DNA from: Lophius americanus
Taxonomy: Eukaryota > Chordata > Actinopteri > Lophiiformes > Lophiidae
Assembly (NCBI GenBank): GCA_037951165.1
Contig: JBBDHG010000006.1
Coordinates: forward strand, 248,001-312,000
DNA: 64,000 nucleotides
Direction of reading: 5' to 3'
The translations under genes and the position numbers were made by a program. The notes beneath the pieces were generated by a model, which was not told the DNA's origin, did not search any database, and saw only the letters and a list, made by a program, of their open reading frames with translations. Below, in pieces: positions 31,898 through 45,400 of the stretch. Within the stretch, counting starts at the first letter, position 1. Every line of letters begins with the position of its first letter.

Positions 31898-34800
31898 GTT
31901 TATAACATTGACACGCCTAATGTTTGACACGTATACGACACGTTTATGACGCGTATACGACACGTTTATAACATTAACATATTTAACGTTTATGACACGT
32001 ATACAACACATTTATAACATTAAGGCTTATAACATTAACATGCCTAATGTTTGACATGTATGCGACATTTTTATAACATTAACACACCTATTGTTTATGC
32101 AACGTATACGACACGCTTATAACATTAAGACGCCTAAGGTTTATGACGCGTATACGACACGTTTATAACATTAACACGACTATGGCTTATAACATTAACA
32201 CGCCTAATTTTTGACACGTATACGACACGTTTATGACGCGTATACGACACGTTTATAACATTAACATATTTAACGTTTATGACACGTATACAACACATTT
32301 ATAACATTAAGGCTTATAACATTAACATGCCTAATGTTTGACATGTATGCAACATTTTTATAACATTAACACACCTATTGTTTATGACACGTATACGACA
32401 CGTTTATAACATTAACACGCCTAAGGTTTATGACGCGTGTACGACACGTTTATATCATTAACACGCCTATTGTTTGACAGGTATACGACATGTTTAAAAC
32501 ATTAACACGCCTTACGTTTATGACACGTATAACACATGTTTTTAACATTAACACGCCTATTGTTTGACAGGTATAAGACATGTTTATAACATTAACACGC
32601 CTTACGTTTATAACATTAACACGGACTAATTTTTGACACCTATACCATATGTTTATAACATTAACACACCTAATGTTTATTACACGTATACGACATGTTT
32701 ATAACATTAACACGCCTAACGTTTATGACACGTATACGACATGTTTATAACATTGACACGCCTAATGTTTGACACGTATACGACACGTTTATGACGCGTA
32801 TACGACACGTTTATAACTTTAACATATTTAACGTTTATGACACGTATACAACACATTTATAACATTAAGGCTTATAACATTAACATGCCTAATGTTTGAC
32901 ATGTATGCGACATTTTTATAACATTAACACACCTATTGTTTATGCAACGTATACGACACGCTTATAACATTAAGACGCCTAAGGTTTATGACGCGTATAC
33001 GACACGTTTATAACATTAACACGACTATTGTTTGACAGGTATACGACATGTTTATAACATTAACACGCCTTACGTTTATGACACGTATACAACATGTTTA
33101 TAACATTAACACGCTTATTGTTTGACAGGTAAACGACATGTTTATAACATTAACACGCCTAATGTTTATTACATGTATACGACATGTTTATAACATTAAC
33201 ACGCCTAATGTTTATGACACGTATACGACATGTTTATAACATTGACACACCTAATGTTTGACACGTATACGACATGTTTATGACGCGTATACGACACGTT
33301 TATAACATTAACATATTTAACGTTTATGACACGTATACAACACATTTATAACATTAAGGCTTATAACATTAACACACCTATTGTTTATGACGCGTATACG
33401 ACACGTTTATAACATTAACATATTTAACGTTTATGACACGTAAACAACACATTTATAACATTAAGGCTTATAACATTAACATGCCTAATGTTTGACATGT
33501 ATGCGACATTTTTATAACATTAACACACCTATTGTTTATGCAACGTATACGACACGCTTATAACATTAAGACGCCTAAGGTTTATGACGCGTATACGACA
33601 CGTTTATAACATTAACACGACTATGGCTTATAACATTAACACGCCTAATTTTTGACACGTATACGACACGTTTATGACGCGTATACGACACGTTTATAAC
33701 ATTAACATATTTAACGTTTATGACACGTATACAACACATTTATAACATTAAGGCTTATAACATTAACATGCCTAATGTTTGACATGTATGCGACATTTTT
33801 ATAACATTAACACACCTATTGTTTATGACACGTATACGACACGTTTATAACATTAACACGCCTAAGGTTTATGACGCGTATACGACACGTTTATATCATT
33901 AACACGCCTATTGTTTGACAGGTATACGACATGTTTATAACATTAACACGCCTTACGTTTATAACAGTAACACGGACTAATTTTTGACACCTATACCATA
34001 TGTTTATAACATTAACACACCTAATGTTTATTACACGTATACGACATGTTTATAACATTAACACGCCTAACGTTTATGACACGTATACGACATGTTTATA
34101 ACATTGACACGCCTAATGTTTGACACGTATACGACACGTTTATGACGCGTATACGACACGTTTATAACATTAACATATTTAACGTTTATGACACGTATAC
34201 AACACATTTATAACATTAAGGCTTATAACATTAACATGCCTAATGTTTGACATGTATGCGACATTTTTATAACATTAACACACCTATTGTTTATGCAACG
34301 TATACGACACGCTTATAACATTAAGACGCCTAAGGTTTATGACGCGTATACGACACGTTTATAACATTAACACGACTATGGCTTATAACATTAACACGCC
34401 TAATTTTTGACACGTATACGACACGTTTATGACGCGTATACGACACGTTTATAACATTAACATATTTAACGTTTATTACACGTATACAACACATTTATAA
34501 CATTAAGGCTTATAACATTAACATGCCTAATGTTTGACAGGTAAACGACATGTTTATAACATTAACACGCCTAATGTTTATTACATGTATACGACATGTT
34601 TATAACATTAACACGCCTAATGTTTATGACACGTATACGACATGTTTATAACATTGACACACCTAATGTTTGACACGTATACGACACGTTTATGACGCGT
34701 ATACGACACGTTTATAACATTAACATATTTAACGTTTATGACATGTATACAACACATTTATAACATTAAGGCTTATAACATTAACATGCCTAATGTTTGA

Positions 34801-36465
34801 CATGTATGCGACATTTTTATAACATTAACACACCTATTGTTTATGACACGTATACGACACGTTTATAACATTAACACGCCTAAGGTTTATGACGCGTATA
34901 CGACACGTTTATATCATTAACACGCCTATTGTTTGACAGGTATACGACATGTTTAAAACATTAACACGCCTTACGTTTATGACACGTATACAACATGTTT
35001 ATAACATTAACACGCCTAACGTTTATGACACGTATACGACATGTTTATAACATTGACACGCCTAATGTTTGACACGTATACGACACGTTTATGACGCGTA
35101 TACGACACGTTTATAACATTAACACGCCTAAGGTTTATGACGCGTATAGGACACGTTTTTATCATTAACACGCCTATTGTTTGACAGGTATACGACATGT
35201 TTATAACATTAACACGCCTTACGTTTATAACATTAACACGCCTAATGTTTGACACCTGTACCATATGTTTATAACATTAACACGCCTAATGTTTATTACA
35301 CGTATACGACATGTTTATAACATTAACACGCCTAACGTTTATGACACGTATACGACATGTTTATAACATTGACACGCCTAATGTTTGACACGTATACGAC
35401 ACGTTTATGACGCGTATACGACACGTTTATAACATTAACATATTTAACGTTTATGACACGTATACAACACATTTATAACATTAAGGCTTATAACATTAAC
35501 ATGCCTAATGTTTGACATGTATGCGACATTTTTATAACATTAACACACCTATTGTTTATGCAACGTATACGACACGCTTATAACATTAAGACGCCTAAGG
35601 TTTATGACGCGTATACGACACGTTTATAACATTAACACGACTATGGCTTATAACATTAACACGCCTAATTTTTGACACGTATACGACACGTTTATGACGC
35701 GTATACGACACGTTTATAACATTAACATATTTAACGTTTATGACACGTATACAACACATTTATAACATTAAGGCTTATAACATTAACATGCCTAATGTTT
35801 GACATGTATGCAACATTTTTATAACATTAACACACCTATTGTTTATGACACGTATACGACACGTTTATAACATTAACACGCCTAAGGTTTATGACGCGTG
35901 TACGACACGTTTATATCATTAACACGCCTATTGTTTGACAGGTATACGACATGTTTAAAACATTAACACGCCTTACGTTTATGACACGTATACAACATGT
36001 TTATAACATTAACACGCCTATTGTTTGACAGGTAAACGACATGTTTATAACATTAACACGCCTAATGTTTATTACATGTATACGACATGTTTATAAAATT
36101 AACACGCCTAATGTTTATGACACGTATACAACATGTTTATAACATTAAGGCTTATAACATTAACATGCCTAATGTTTGACATGTATGCGACATTTTTATA
36201 ACATTAACACACCTATTGTTTATGACACGTATACGACACGTTTATATCATTAACACGCCTATTGTTTGACAGATATACGACATGTTTATAACATTAATAC
36301 GCCTTACGTTTATGACACGTATACAACATGTTTATAACATTAACACGCCTATTGTTTGACAGGTAAACGACATGTTTATAACATTAAAACGCCTAATGTT
36401 TATTACATGTATACGATATGTTTATAACATTAACACGCCTAATGTTTATGACAGGTATACGACAT
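31898..36465 (+). repeat. Mixed HOR segment with irregular spacings
   Basis: Anchors at 31898, 32743, 33232, 34094, 34644, 35043, 35359 and 36466 give spacings of 845, 489, 862, 550, 399, 316 and 1107 bp. Both the 776-bp lineage (GGTAAACGAC at about 33,131, 34,540, 36,031 and 36,361) and the GGACTAATTTTTG lineage (32,622 and 33,973) are present, so the two have been shuffled together. Near 32,528 the sequence reads GTATAACACATG where GTATACAACATG is usual. It is satellite throughout. Confidence 0.8.
33359..33465 (+). repeat. 107-bp insert block, copy 1
   Basis: This is an extra string of 46+46+15 bp inserted inside block 4. It begins GCTTATAACATTAACACACC with module B GTTTATGACGCG, followed by an ATATTTAACG monomer and the truncated ATTTATAACATTAAG. 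It looks like a second pass through blocks 3-4 after a hybrid monomer. This copy has GTAAACAACAC in its second monomer. Five more copies lie between 37.5 and 43.5 kb. Confidence 0.86.
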
Positions 36466-37565
36466 GTTTATAACATTGACAGACCTAATGTTTGACACGT
36501 ATACGACACGTTTATGACGCGTATACGACACGTTTATAACATTAACATATTTAACGTTTATGACACGTATACAACACATTTATAACATTAAGGCTTATAA
36601 CATTAACATGCCTAATGTTTGACATGTATGCGACATTTTTATAACATTAACACACCTATTGTTTATGCAACGTATACGACACGCTTATAACATTAAGACG
36701 CCCATTGTTTATAACGCGTATACGACACGTTTATAACATTAACATATTTAACGTTTATGACACGTATACAACACATTTATAACATTAAGGCTTATAACAT
36801 TAACATGCCTAATGTTTGACATGTATGCGACATTTTTATAACATTAACACACCTATTGTTTATGCAACGTATACGACACGCTTATAACATTAAGACGCCT
36901 AAGGTTTATGACGCGTATACGACACGTTTATAACATTAACACGACTATGGCTTATAACATTAACAGGCCTAATTTTTGACACGTATACGACACGTTTATG
37001 ACGCCTATACGACACGTTTATAACATTAACATATTTAACGTTTATGACACGTATACAACACATTTATAACATTAAGGCTTATAACATTAACATGCCTAAT
37101 GTTTGACATGTATGCGACATTTTTATAACATTAACACACCTATTGTTTATGACACGTATACGACACGTTTATAACATTAACACGCCTAAGGTTTATGACG
37201 CGTATACGACACGTTTATATCATTAACACGCCTATTGTTTGACAGGTATACGACATGTTTATAACATTAACACGCCTTACGTTTATGACACGTATACAAC
37301 ATGTTTATAACATTAACACGCCTATTGTTTGACAGGTAAACGACATGTTTATAACATTAACACGCCTAATGTTTATTACATGTATACGACATGTTTATAA
37401 CATTAACACGCCTAATGTTTATGACACGTATACGACATGTTTATAACATTGACACACCTAATGTTTGACACGTATACGACACGTTTATGACGCGTATACG
37501 ACACGTTTATAACATTAACATATTTAACGTTTATGACACGTATACAACACATTTATAACATTAAG

Positions 37566-37672
37566 GCTTATAACATTAACACACCTATTGTTTATGACGC
37601 GTATACGACACGTTTATAACATTAACATATTTAACGTTTATGACACGTATACAACACATTTATAACATTAAG
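37566..37672 (+). repeat. 107-bp insert block, copy 2
   Basis: The content and position inside block 4 match the copy at 33359. It lies in an 837-bp HOR (37439-38275), which equals the 776-bp form plus 107 minus one 46-bp monomer (block 12 is missing, and block 11 runs into GTTTATATCATT near 38,050). Confidence 0.87.
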
Positions 37673-38402
37673 GCTTATAACATTAACATGCCTAATGTTT
37701 GACATGTATGCGACATTTTTATAACATTAACACACCTATTGTTTATGCAACGTATACGACACGCTTATAACATTAAGACGCCTAAGGTTTATGACGCGTA
37801 TAGGACACGTTTATAACATTAACACGACTATGGCTTATAACATTAACACGCCTAATTTTTGACACGTATACGACACGTTTATGACGCGTATACGACACGT
37901 TTATAACATTAACATATTTAACGTTTATGACACGTATACAACACATTTATAACATTAAGGCTTATAACATTAACATGCCTAATGTTTGACATGTATGCGA
38001 CATTTTTATAACATTAACACACCTATTGTTTATGACACGTATACGACACGTTTATATCATTAACACGCCTATTGTTTGATAGGTATACGACATGTTTATA
38101 ACATTAACACGCCTTACGTTTATGACACGTATACAACATGTTTATAACATTAACACGCCTATTGTTTGACAGGTAAACGATATGTTTATAACATTAACAC
38201 GCCTAATGTTTATTACATGTATACGACATGTTTATAACATTAACACGCCTAATGTTTATGACAGGTATACGACATGTTTATAACATTGACACACCTAATG
38301 TTTGACACGTATACGACACGTTTATGACGCGTATACGACAAGTTTATAACATTAACATATTTAACGTTTATGACACGTATACAACACATTTATAACATTA
38401 AG

Positions 38403-38509
38403 GCTTATAACATTAACACACCTATTGTTTATGACGCGTATACGACACGTTTATAACATTAACATATTTAACGTTTATGACACGTATACAACACATTTAT
38501 AACATTAAG
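38403..38509 (+). repeat. 107-bp insert block, copy 3
   Basis: This is the same insert within the 883-bp HOR 38276-39158 (776+107). Confidence 0.87.
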
Positions 38510-39285
38510 GCTTATAACATTAACATGCCTAATGTTTGACATGTATGCGACATTTTTATAACATTAACACACCTATTGTTTATGCAACGTATACGACACG
38601 CTTATAACATTAAGACGCCTAAGGTTTATGACGCGTATACGACACGTTTATAACATTAACACGACTATGGCTTATAACATTAACACGCCTAATTTTTGAC
38701 ACGTATATGACACGTTTATGACGCGTATACGACACGTTTATAACATTAACATATTTAACGTTTATGACACGTATACAACACATTTATAACATTAAGGCTT
38801 ATAACATTAACATGCCTAATGTTTGAAATGTATGCGACATTTTTATAACATTAACACACCTATTGTTTATGACACGTATACGACACGTTTATAACATTAA
38901 CACGCCTAAGGTTTATGAAGCGTATACGACACGTTTATATCATTAACACGCCTATTGTTTGACAGGTATACGACATGTTTATAACATTAACACGCCTTAC
39001 GTTTATGACACGTATACAACATGTTTATAACATTAACACGCCTATTGTTTGACAGGTAAACGACATGTTTATAACATTAACACGCCTAATGTTTATTACA
39101 TGTATACGACATGTTTATAACATTAACACGCCTAATGTTTATGACACGTATACGACATGTTTATAACATTGACACACCTAATGTTTGACACGTATACGAC
39201 ACGTTTATGACGCGTATACGACACGTTTATAACATTAACATATTTAACGTTTATGACACGTATACAACACATTTATAACATTAAG

Positions 39286-39392
39286 GCTTATAACATTAAC
39301 ACACCTATTGTTTATGACGCGTATACGACACGTTTATAACATTAACATATTTAACGATTATGACACGTATACAACACATTTATAACATTAAG
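39286..39392 (+). repeat. 107-bp insert block, copy 4
   Basis: This is the same insert within the second 883-bp HOR (39159-40041). It carries ATTTAACGATTATG in place of ATTTAACGTTTATG. Confidence 0.87.
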
Positions 39393-40168
39393 GCTTATAA
39401 CATTAACATGCCTAATGTTTGACATGTATGCGACATTTTTATAACATTAACACACCTATTGTTTATGCAACGTATACGACACGCTTATAACATTAAGACG
39501 CCTAAGGTTTATGACGCGTATAGGACACGTTTATAACATTAACACGACTATGGCTTATAACATTAACACGCCTAATTTTTGACACGTATACGACACGTTT
39601 ATGACGCGTATACGACACGTTTATAACATTAACATATTTAACGTTTATGACACGTATACAACACATTTATAACATTAAGGCTTATAACATTAACATGCCT
39701 AATGTTTGACATGTATGCGACATTTTTATAACATTAACACACCTATTGTTTATGCAACGTATACGACACGTTTATAACATTAACACGCCTAAGGTTTATG
39801 ACGCGTATACGACACGTTTATATCATTAACACGCCTATTGTTTGACAGGTATACAACATGTTTATAAAATTAACACGCCTTACGTTTATGACACGTATAC
39901 AACATGTTTATAACATTAACACGCCTATTGTTTGACAGGTAAACGACATGTTTATAACATTAACACGCCTAATGTCTATTACATGTATACGACATGTTTA
40001 TAACATTAACACGCCTAATGTTTATGACACGTATACGACATGTTTATAACATTGACACACCTAATGTTTGACACGTATACGACACGTTTATGACGCGTAT
40101 ACGACACGTTTATAACATTAACATATTTAACGTTTATGACACGTATACAACACATTTATAACATTAAG

Positions 40169-40275
40169 GCTTATAACATTAACACACCTATTGTTTATGA
40201 CGCGTATACGACACGTTTATAACATTAACATATTTAACGTTTATGACACGTATACAACACATTTATAACATTAAG
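40169..40275 (+). repeat. 107-bp insert block, copy 5
   Basis: This is the same insert, in the HOR that starts at 40042. The HOR ends with the full block 16-17 region instead of the 776-bp shortcut, so it is a hybrid of the two lineages. Confidence 0.86.
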
Positions 40276-40902
40276 GCTTATAACATTAACATGGCTAATG
40301 TTTGACATGTATGCGACATTTTTATAACATTAACACACCTATTGTTTATGCAACGTATATGACACGCTTATAACATTAAGACGCCTAAGGTTTATGACGC
40401 GTATACGACACGTTTATAACATTAACACGACTATGGCTTATAACATTAACACGCCTAATTTTTGACACGTATACGACACGTTTATGACGCGTATACGACA
40501 CGTTTATAACATTAACATATTTAACGTTTATGACACGTATACAACACATTTATAACAATAAGGCTTATAACATTAACATGCCTAATGTTTGACATGTATG
40601 CGACATTTTTATAACATTAACACACCTATTGTTTATGACACGTATACGACACGTTTATAACATTAACACGCCTAAGGTTTATGACGCGTATACGACACGT
40701 TTATATCATTAACACGCCTATTGTTTGACAGGTATACAACATGTTTATAACATTAACACGCCTTACGTTTATAACATTAACACGCCTAATTTTTGTCACC
40801 TATACCATATGTTTATAACATTAACACACCTAATGTTTATTACAGGTATACGACATGTTTATAACATTAACACGCCTAACGTTTATGACACGTATACGAC
40901 AT

Positions 40903-42454
40903 GTTCATAACATTGACACGCCTAATGTTTGACACGTATACGACACGTTTATGACGCGTATACGACACGTTTATAACATTAACATATTTAACGTTTATGA
41001 CACGTATACAACACATTTATAACATTAAGGCTTATAACATTAACATGCCTAATGTTTGACATGTATGCAACATTTTTATAACATTAACACACCTATTGTT
41101 TATGCAACGTATACGACACGCTTATAACATTAAGACGCCTAAGGTTTATGACGCGTATACGACACGTTTATAACATTAACACGACTATGGCTTATAACAT
41201 TAACACGCCTAATTTTTGACACGTATACGACACGTTTATGACGCGTATACGACACATTTATAACATTAACATATTTAACGTTTATGACACGTATACAACA
41301 CATTTATAACATTAAGGCTTATAACATTAACATGCCTAATGTTTGACATGTATGCGACATTTTTATAACATTAACACACCTATTGTTAATGACACGTATA
41401 CGACACGTTTATAACATTAACACGCCTAAGGTTTATGACGCGTATACGACACGTTTATGTCATTAACACGCCTATTGTTTGACAGGTATACGACATGTTT
41501 ATAACATTAACACGCCTTACGTTTATGACACGTATACAACATGTTTATAACATTAACACGCCTATTGTTTGACAGGTAAAGGACATGTTTATAACATTAA
41601 CACGCCTAATGTTTATTACATGTATACGACATGTTTATAACATTAACACGCCTAATGTTTATGACACGTATGTGACATGTTTATAACATTGACACACCTA
41701 ATGTTTGACACGTATACGACACGTTTATGATGCGTATACGACACGTTTATAACATTAACATATTTAACGTTTATGACACGTATACAACACATTTATAACA
41801 TTAAGGCTTATAACATTAACATGCCTAATGTTTGACATGTATGCAACATTTTTATAACATTAACACACCTATTGTTTATGCAACGTATACGACACGCTTA
41901 TAACATTAAGACGCCTAAGGTTTATGACGCGTATACGACACGTTTATAACATTAACACGACTATGGCTTATAACATTAACACGCCTAATTTTTGACACGT
42001 ATTCGACACGTTTATGACGCGTATACGACACATTTATAACATTAACATATTTAACGTTTATGACACGTATACAACACATTTATAACATTAAGGCTTATAA
42101 CATTAACATGCCTAATGTTTGACATGTATGCGACATTTTTATAACATTAACACACCTATTGTTAATGACACGTATACGACACGTTTATAACATTAACACG
42201 CCTAAGGTTTATGACGCGTATACGACACGTTTATGTCATTAACACGCCTATTGTTTGACAGGTATACGACATGTTTATAACATTAACACGCCTTACGTTT
42301 ATGACACGTATACAACATGTTTATAACATTAACACGCCTATTGTTTGACAGGTAAAGGACATGTTTATAACATTAACACGCCTAATGTTTATTACATGTA
42401 TACGACATGTTTATAACATTAACACGCCTAATGTTTATGACACGTATGTGACAT
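40903..42454 (+). repeat. Two tandem 776-bp HORs
   Basis: HORs 40903-41678 and 41679-42454 are both 776 bp and share private changes at exactly that offset: ACGTTTATGTCATT (41451/42227), GGTAAAGGACATG (about 41,573/42,349) and GTATGTGACATG (about 41,669/42,445). This is the clearest recent single-HOR duplication in the central lineage. Confidence 0.9.
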
Positions 42455-43909
42455 GTTTATAACATTGACACACCTAATGTTTGACACGTATACGACACGT
42501 TTATGATGCGTATACGACACGTTTATAACATTAACATATTTAACGTTTATGACACGTATACAACACATTTATAACATTAAGGCTTATAACATTAACACAC
42601 CTATTGTTTATGACACGTATACGATACGTTTATAACATTAACACGCCTAAGGTTTATGACGCGTATACGACACGTTTATATCATTAACACGCCTATTGTT
42701 TGACAGGTATACGACATGTTTATAACATTAACACGCCTTACGTTTATGACACGTATACAACATGTTTATAACATTAACACGCCTATTGTTTGACAGGTAT
42801 ACGACATGTTTATAACATCAACACGCCTTACGTTTATAACATTAACACGCCTAATTTTTGACACCTATACCATATGTTTATAACATTAACACGCCTAATG
42901 TTTATTACACGTATACGACATGTTTATAACATTAACACGCCTAACGTTTATGACACGTATACGACATGTTTATAACATTGACACGCCTAATTTTTGACAC
43001 GTATACGACACGTTTATGACGCGTATACGACACGTTTATAACATTAACATATTTAACGTTTATGACACGTATACAACACATTTATAACATTAAGGCTTAT
43101 AACATTAACATGCCTAATGTTTGACATGTATGCGACATTTTTATAACATTAACACACCTATTGTTTATGACACGTATACGACACGTTTATAACATTAACA
43201 CGCCTAAGGTTTATGACGCGTATACGACACGTTTATATCATTAACACGCCTATTGTTTGACAGGTATACGACATGTTTATAACATTAACACGCCTAATGT
43301 TTGACACGTATACGACACGTTTATGACGCGTATACGACACGTTTATAACATTAACATATTTAACGTTTATGACACGTATACAACACATTTATAACATTAA
43401 GGCTTATAACATTAACACACCTATTGTTTATGACGCGTATACGACACGTTTATAACATTAACATATTTAACGTTTATGACACGTATTCAACACATTTATA
43501 ACATTAAGGCTTATAACATTAACATGCCTAATGTTTGACATGTATGCGACATTTTTATAACATTAACACACCTATTGTTTATGCAACGTATACGACACGC
43601 TTATAACATTAAGACGCCTAAGGTTTATGACGCGTATACGACACTTTTATAACATTAACACGACTATGGCTTATAACATTAACACGCCTAATTTTTGACA
43701 CGTATACGACACGTTTATGACGCGTATACGACACGTTTATAACATTAACATATTTAACGTTTATGACACGTATACAACACATTTATAACATTAAGGCTTA
43801 TAACATTAACATGCCTAATGTTTGACATGTATGCGACATTTTTATAACATTAACACACCTATTGTTTATGACACGTATACGACACGTTTATAACATTAAC
43901 ACGCCTAAG
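42455..43909 (+). repeat. Transition from the 776-bp to the 844-bp lineage
   Basis: Anchors at 42455 and 42968 are 513 bp apart, and the next anchor is at 44226 (1258 bp, equal to 844+414). The first unit regains blocks 16-17, with ATCAACACGCC near 42,818. The second contains a 307-bp partial HOR (blocks 1-4 and 11-13) and the 107-bp insert before a full HOR. It is satellite only. Confidence 0.8.
43402..43508 (+). repeat. 107-bp insert block, copy 6
   Basis: This is the last copy of the insert seen, in the 1258-bp hybrid HOR at 42968-44225. It has GTATTCAACAC in its second monomer. It marks the right limit of the central lineage's influence. Confidence 0.85.
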
Positions 43910-44729
43910 GTTTATGACGCGTATACGACACGTTTATATCATTAAAACGCCTATTGTTTGAGAGGTATACGACATGTTTATAACATTAACACGCCTTACG
44001 TTTATGACACGTATACAACATGTTTATAACATTAACACGCCTATTGTTTGACAGGTATACGACATGTTTATAACATTAACACGCATTACGTTTATAACAT
44101 TAACACGCCTAATTTTTGACACCTATACCATATGTTTATAACATTAACACGCCTAATGTTTATTACACGTATACGACATGTTTATAACATTAACACGCCT
44201 AACGTTTATGACACGTATACGACATGTTTATAACATTGACACGCCTAATGTTTGACACGTATACGACACGTTTATGATGCGTATACGACACGTTTATAAC
44301 ATTAACATATTTAACGTTTATGACACGTATACAACACATTTATAACATTAAGGCTTATAACATTAACATGCCTAATGTTTGACATGTATGCGACATTTTT
44401 ATAACATTAACACACCTATTGTTTATGCAACGTATACGACACGCTTATAACATTAAGACGCCTAAGGTTTATGACGCGTATACGACACGTTTATAACATT
44501 AACACGACTATGGCTTATAACATTAACACGCCTAATTTTTGACACGTATACGACACGTTTATGACGCGTATACGACACGTTTATAACATTAACATATTTA
44601 ACGTTTATGACACGTATACAACACATTTATAACATTAAGGCTTATAAGATTAACATGCCTAATGTTTGACATGTATGCGATATTTTTATAACATTAACAC
44701 ACCTATTGTTTATGACACGTATACGACAC

Positions 44730-44775
44730 GTTTATAACATTAACACGCCTAAGGTTTATGACGCGTATACGACAC
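44730..44775 (+). repeat. Reference 46-bp monomer
   Basis: This is a typical full monomer (block 12 of the 844-bp repeat). It has a 24-bp module A, starting GTTTATAACATTAACACGCC and ending TAAG, followed by a 22-bp module B starting GTTTATGACGCG and ending TATACGACAC. Both modules start with GTTTAT, so the monomer itself looks like an old dimer. It contains the 8-bp palindrome CGTATACG and an overlapping ACGCGT. Its GC content is about 39% (18 of 46). Other monomers differ by a few substitutions, or by the 20-bp B form that makes them 44 bp long. Confidence 0.93.
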
Positions 44776-44909
44776 GTTTATATCATTAACACGCCTATTG
44801 TTTGACAGGTATACGACATGTTTATAACATTAACAAACCTTACGTTTATGACACGTATACAACATGTTTATAACATTAACACGCCTATTGTTTGACAGGT
44901 ATACGACAT

Positions 44910-44933
44910 GTTTATAACATCAACACGCCTTAC
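44910..44933 (+). repeat. Orphan 24-bp module A (block 16)
   Basis: A lone module A ending CCTTAC is directly followed by another module A, without its module B partner. The same orphan recurs in every full 844-bp HOR and is missing, together with block 17, from the 776-bp form. Such orphans show that exchange has also happened at the half-monomer level, at the shared GTTTAT start of the A and B modules. This copy carries ATCAAC instead of ATTAAC. Confidence 0.88.
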
Positions 44934-45113
44934 GTTTATAACATTAACACGCCTAATTTTTGACACCTATACCATATGTTTATAACATTAACACGCCTAA
45001 TGTTTATTACACGTATACGACATGTTTATAACATTAACACGCCTAACGTTTATGACACGTATACGACATGTTTATAACATTGACACGCCTAATGTTTGAC
45101 ACGTATACGACAC

Positions 45114-45240
45114 GTTTATGACGCGTATACGACACGTTTATAACATTAACATATTTAACGTTTATGACACGTATACAACACATTTATAACATTAAGGCTT
45201 ATAACATTAACATGCCTAATGTTTGACATGTATGCGACAT
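45114..45240 (+). repeat. 127-bp internal duplicate inside the HOR, first copy
   Basis: This segment covers blocks 2-4: an orphan 22-bp module B (45114-45135), a 46-bp monomer with the ATATTTAACG variant, and a 15-bp truncated module A (45182-45196, ATTTATAACATTAAG) fused to a 44-bp monomer. The same string returns at 45401-45527. The offset between the two copies is 287 bp, exactly the length missing from the 557-bp HOR forms. This direct duplicate is therefore the likely recombination substrate. Confidence 0.9.
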
Positions 45241-45400
45241 TTTTATAACATTAACACACCTATTGTTTATGCAACGTATACGACACGCTTATAACATTAA
45301 GACGCCTAAGGTTTATGACGCGTATACGACACGTTTATAACATTAACACGACTATGGCTTATAACATTAACACGCCTAATTTTTGACACGTATACGACAC

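Larger units (their letters stand above)
36466..40902 (+). repeat. 883/837-bp HOR domain
   Basis: Anchors at 36466, 37439, 38276, 39159, 40042 and 40903 give spacings of 973, 837, 883, 883 and 861 bp. The 883-bp form equals the 776-bp form plus the 107-bp insert. The change GTATAGGACACG at 37,801 and 39,521 (1720 bp apart, 837+883) shows that pairs of HORs were copied together. GGTAAACGAC is present in the units around 37.3, 38.2, 39.1 and 39.9 kb. Confidence 0.86.
44226..45069 (+). repeat. Canonical 844-bp higher-order repeat, copy 1
   Basis: This is a complete HOR in the most frequent full form, phased on the single monomer that reads ATTGAC instead of ATTAAC. Its 19 blocks have lengths 44, 22, 46, 59 (15+44), 46, 46, 68 (24+44), 22, 46, 59, 46, 46, 44, 46, 44, 24, 44, 46 and 46, summing to 844. 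Blocks 2-4 and 8-10 are the same 127-bp string repeated. Block 17 (ending CCTATACCATAT) and blocks 4 and 10 (with TGTATGCGAC) lack the CGTATACG palindrome. The next HOR follows at exactly 844 bp. This copy has small private changes such as GATGCG in block 2 and AAGATTAAC in block 10. Confidence 0.93.

Noticed and set aside
35016..35264. Open reading frame of 82 codons on the minus strand
   Set aside because: It is a translation of the tandem repeat itself (recurrent RRVNVIN peptide), sits in a scrambled zone, and exists only because irregular module order avoids stops. It has no start context, domain or codon signature of a gene.
40725..40910. Open reading frame of 61 codons on the plus strand
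   Set aside because: It starts at TTG, spans ordinary HOR blocks 15-19, and stays open because the usual in-frame TGA of TTTTTGACACC is changed to TGT (TTTTTGTCACC). It is a repeat translation, not a gene.
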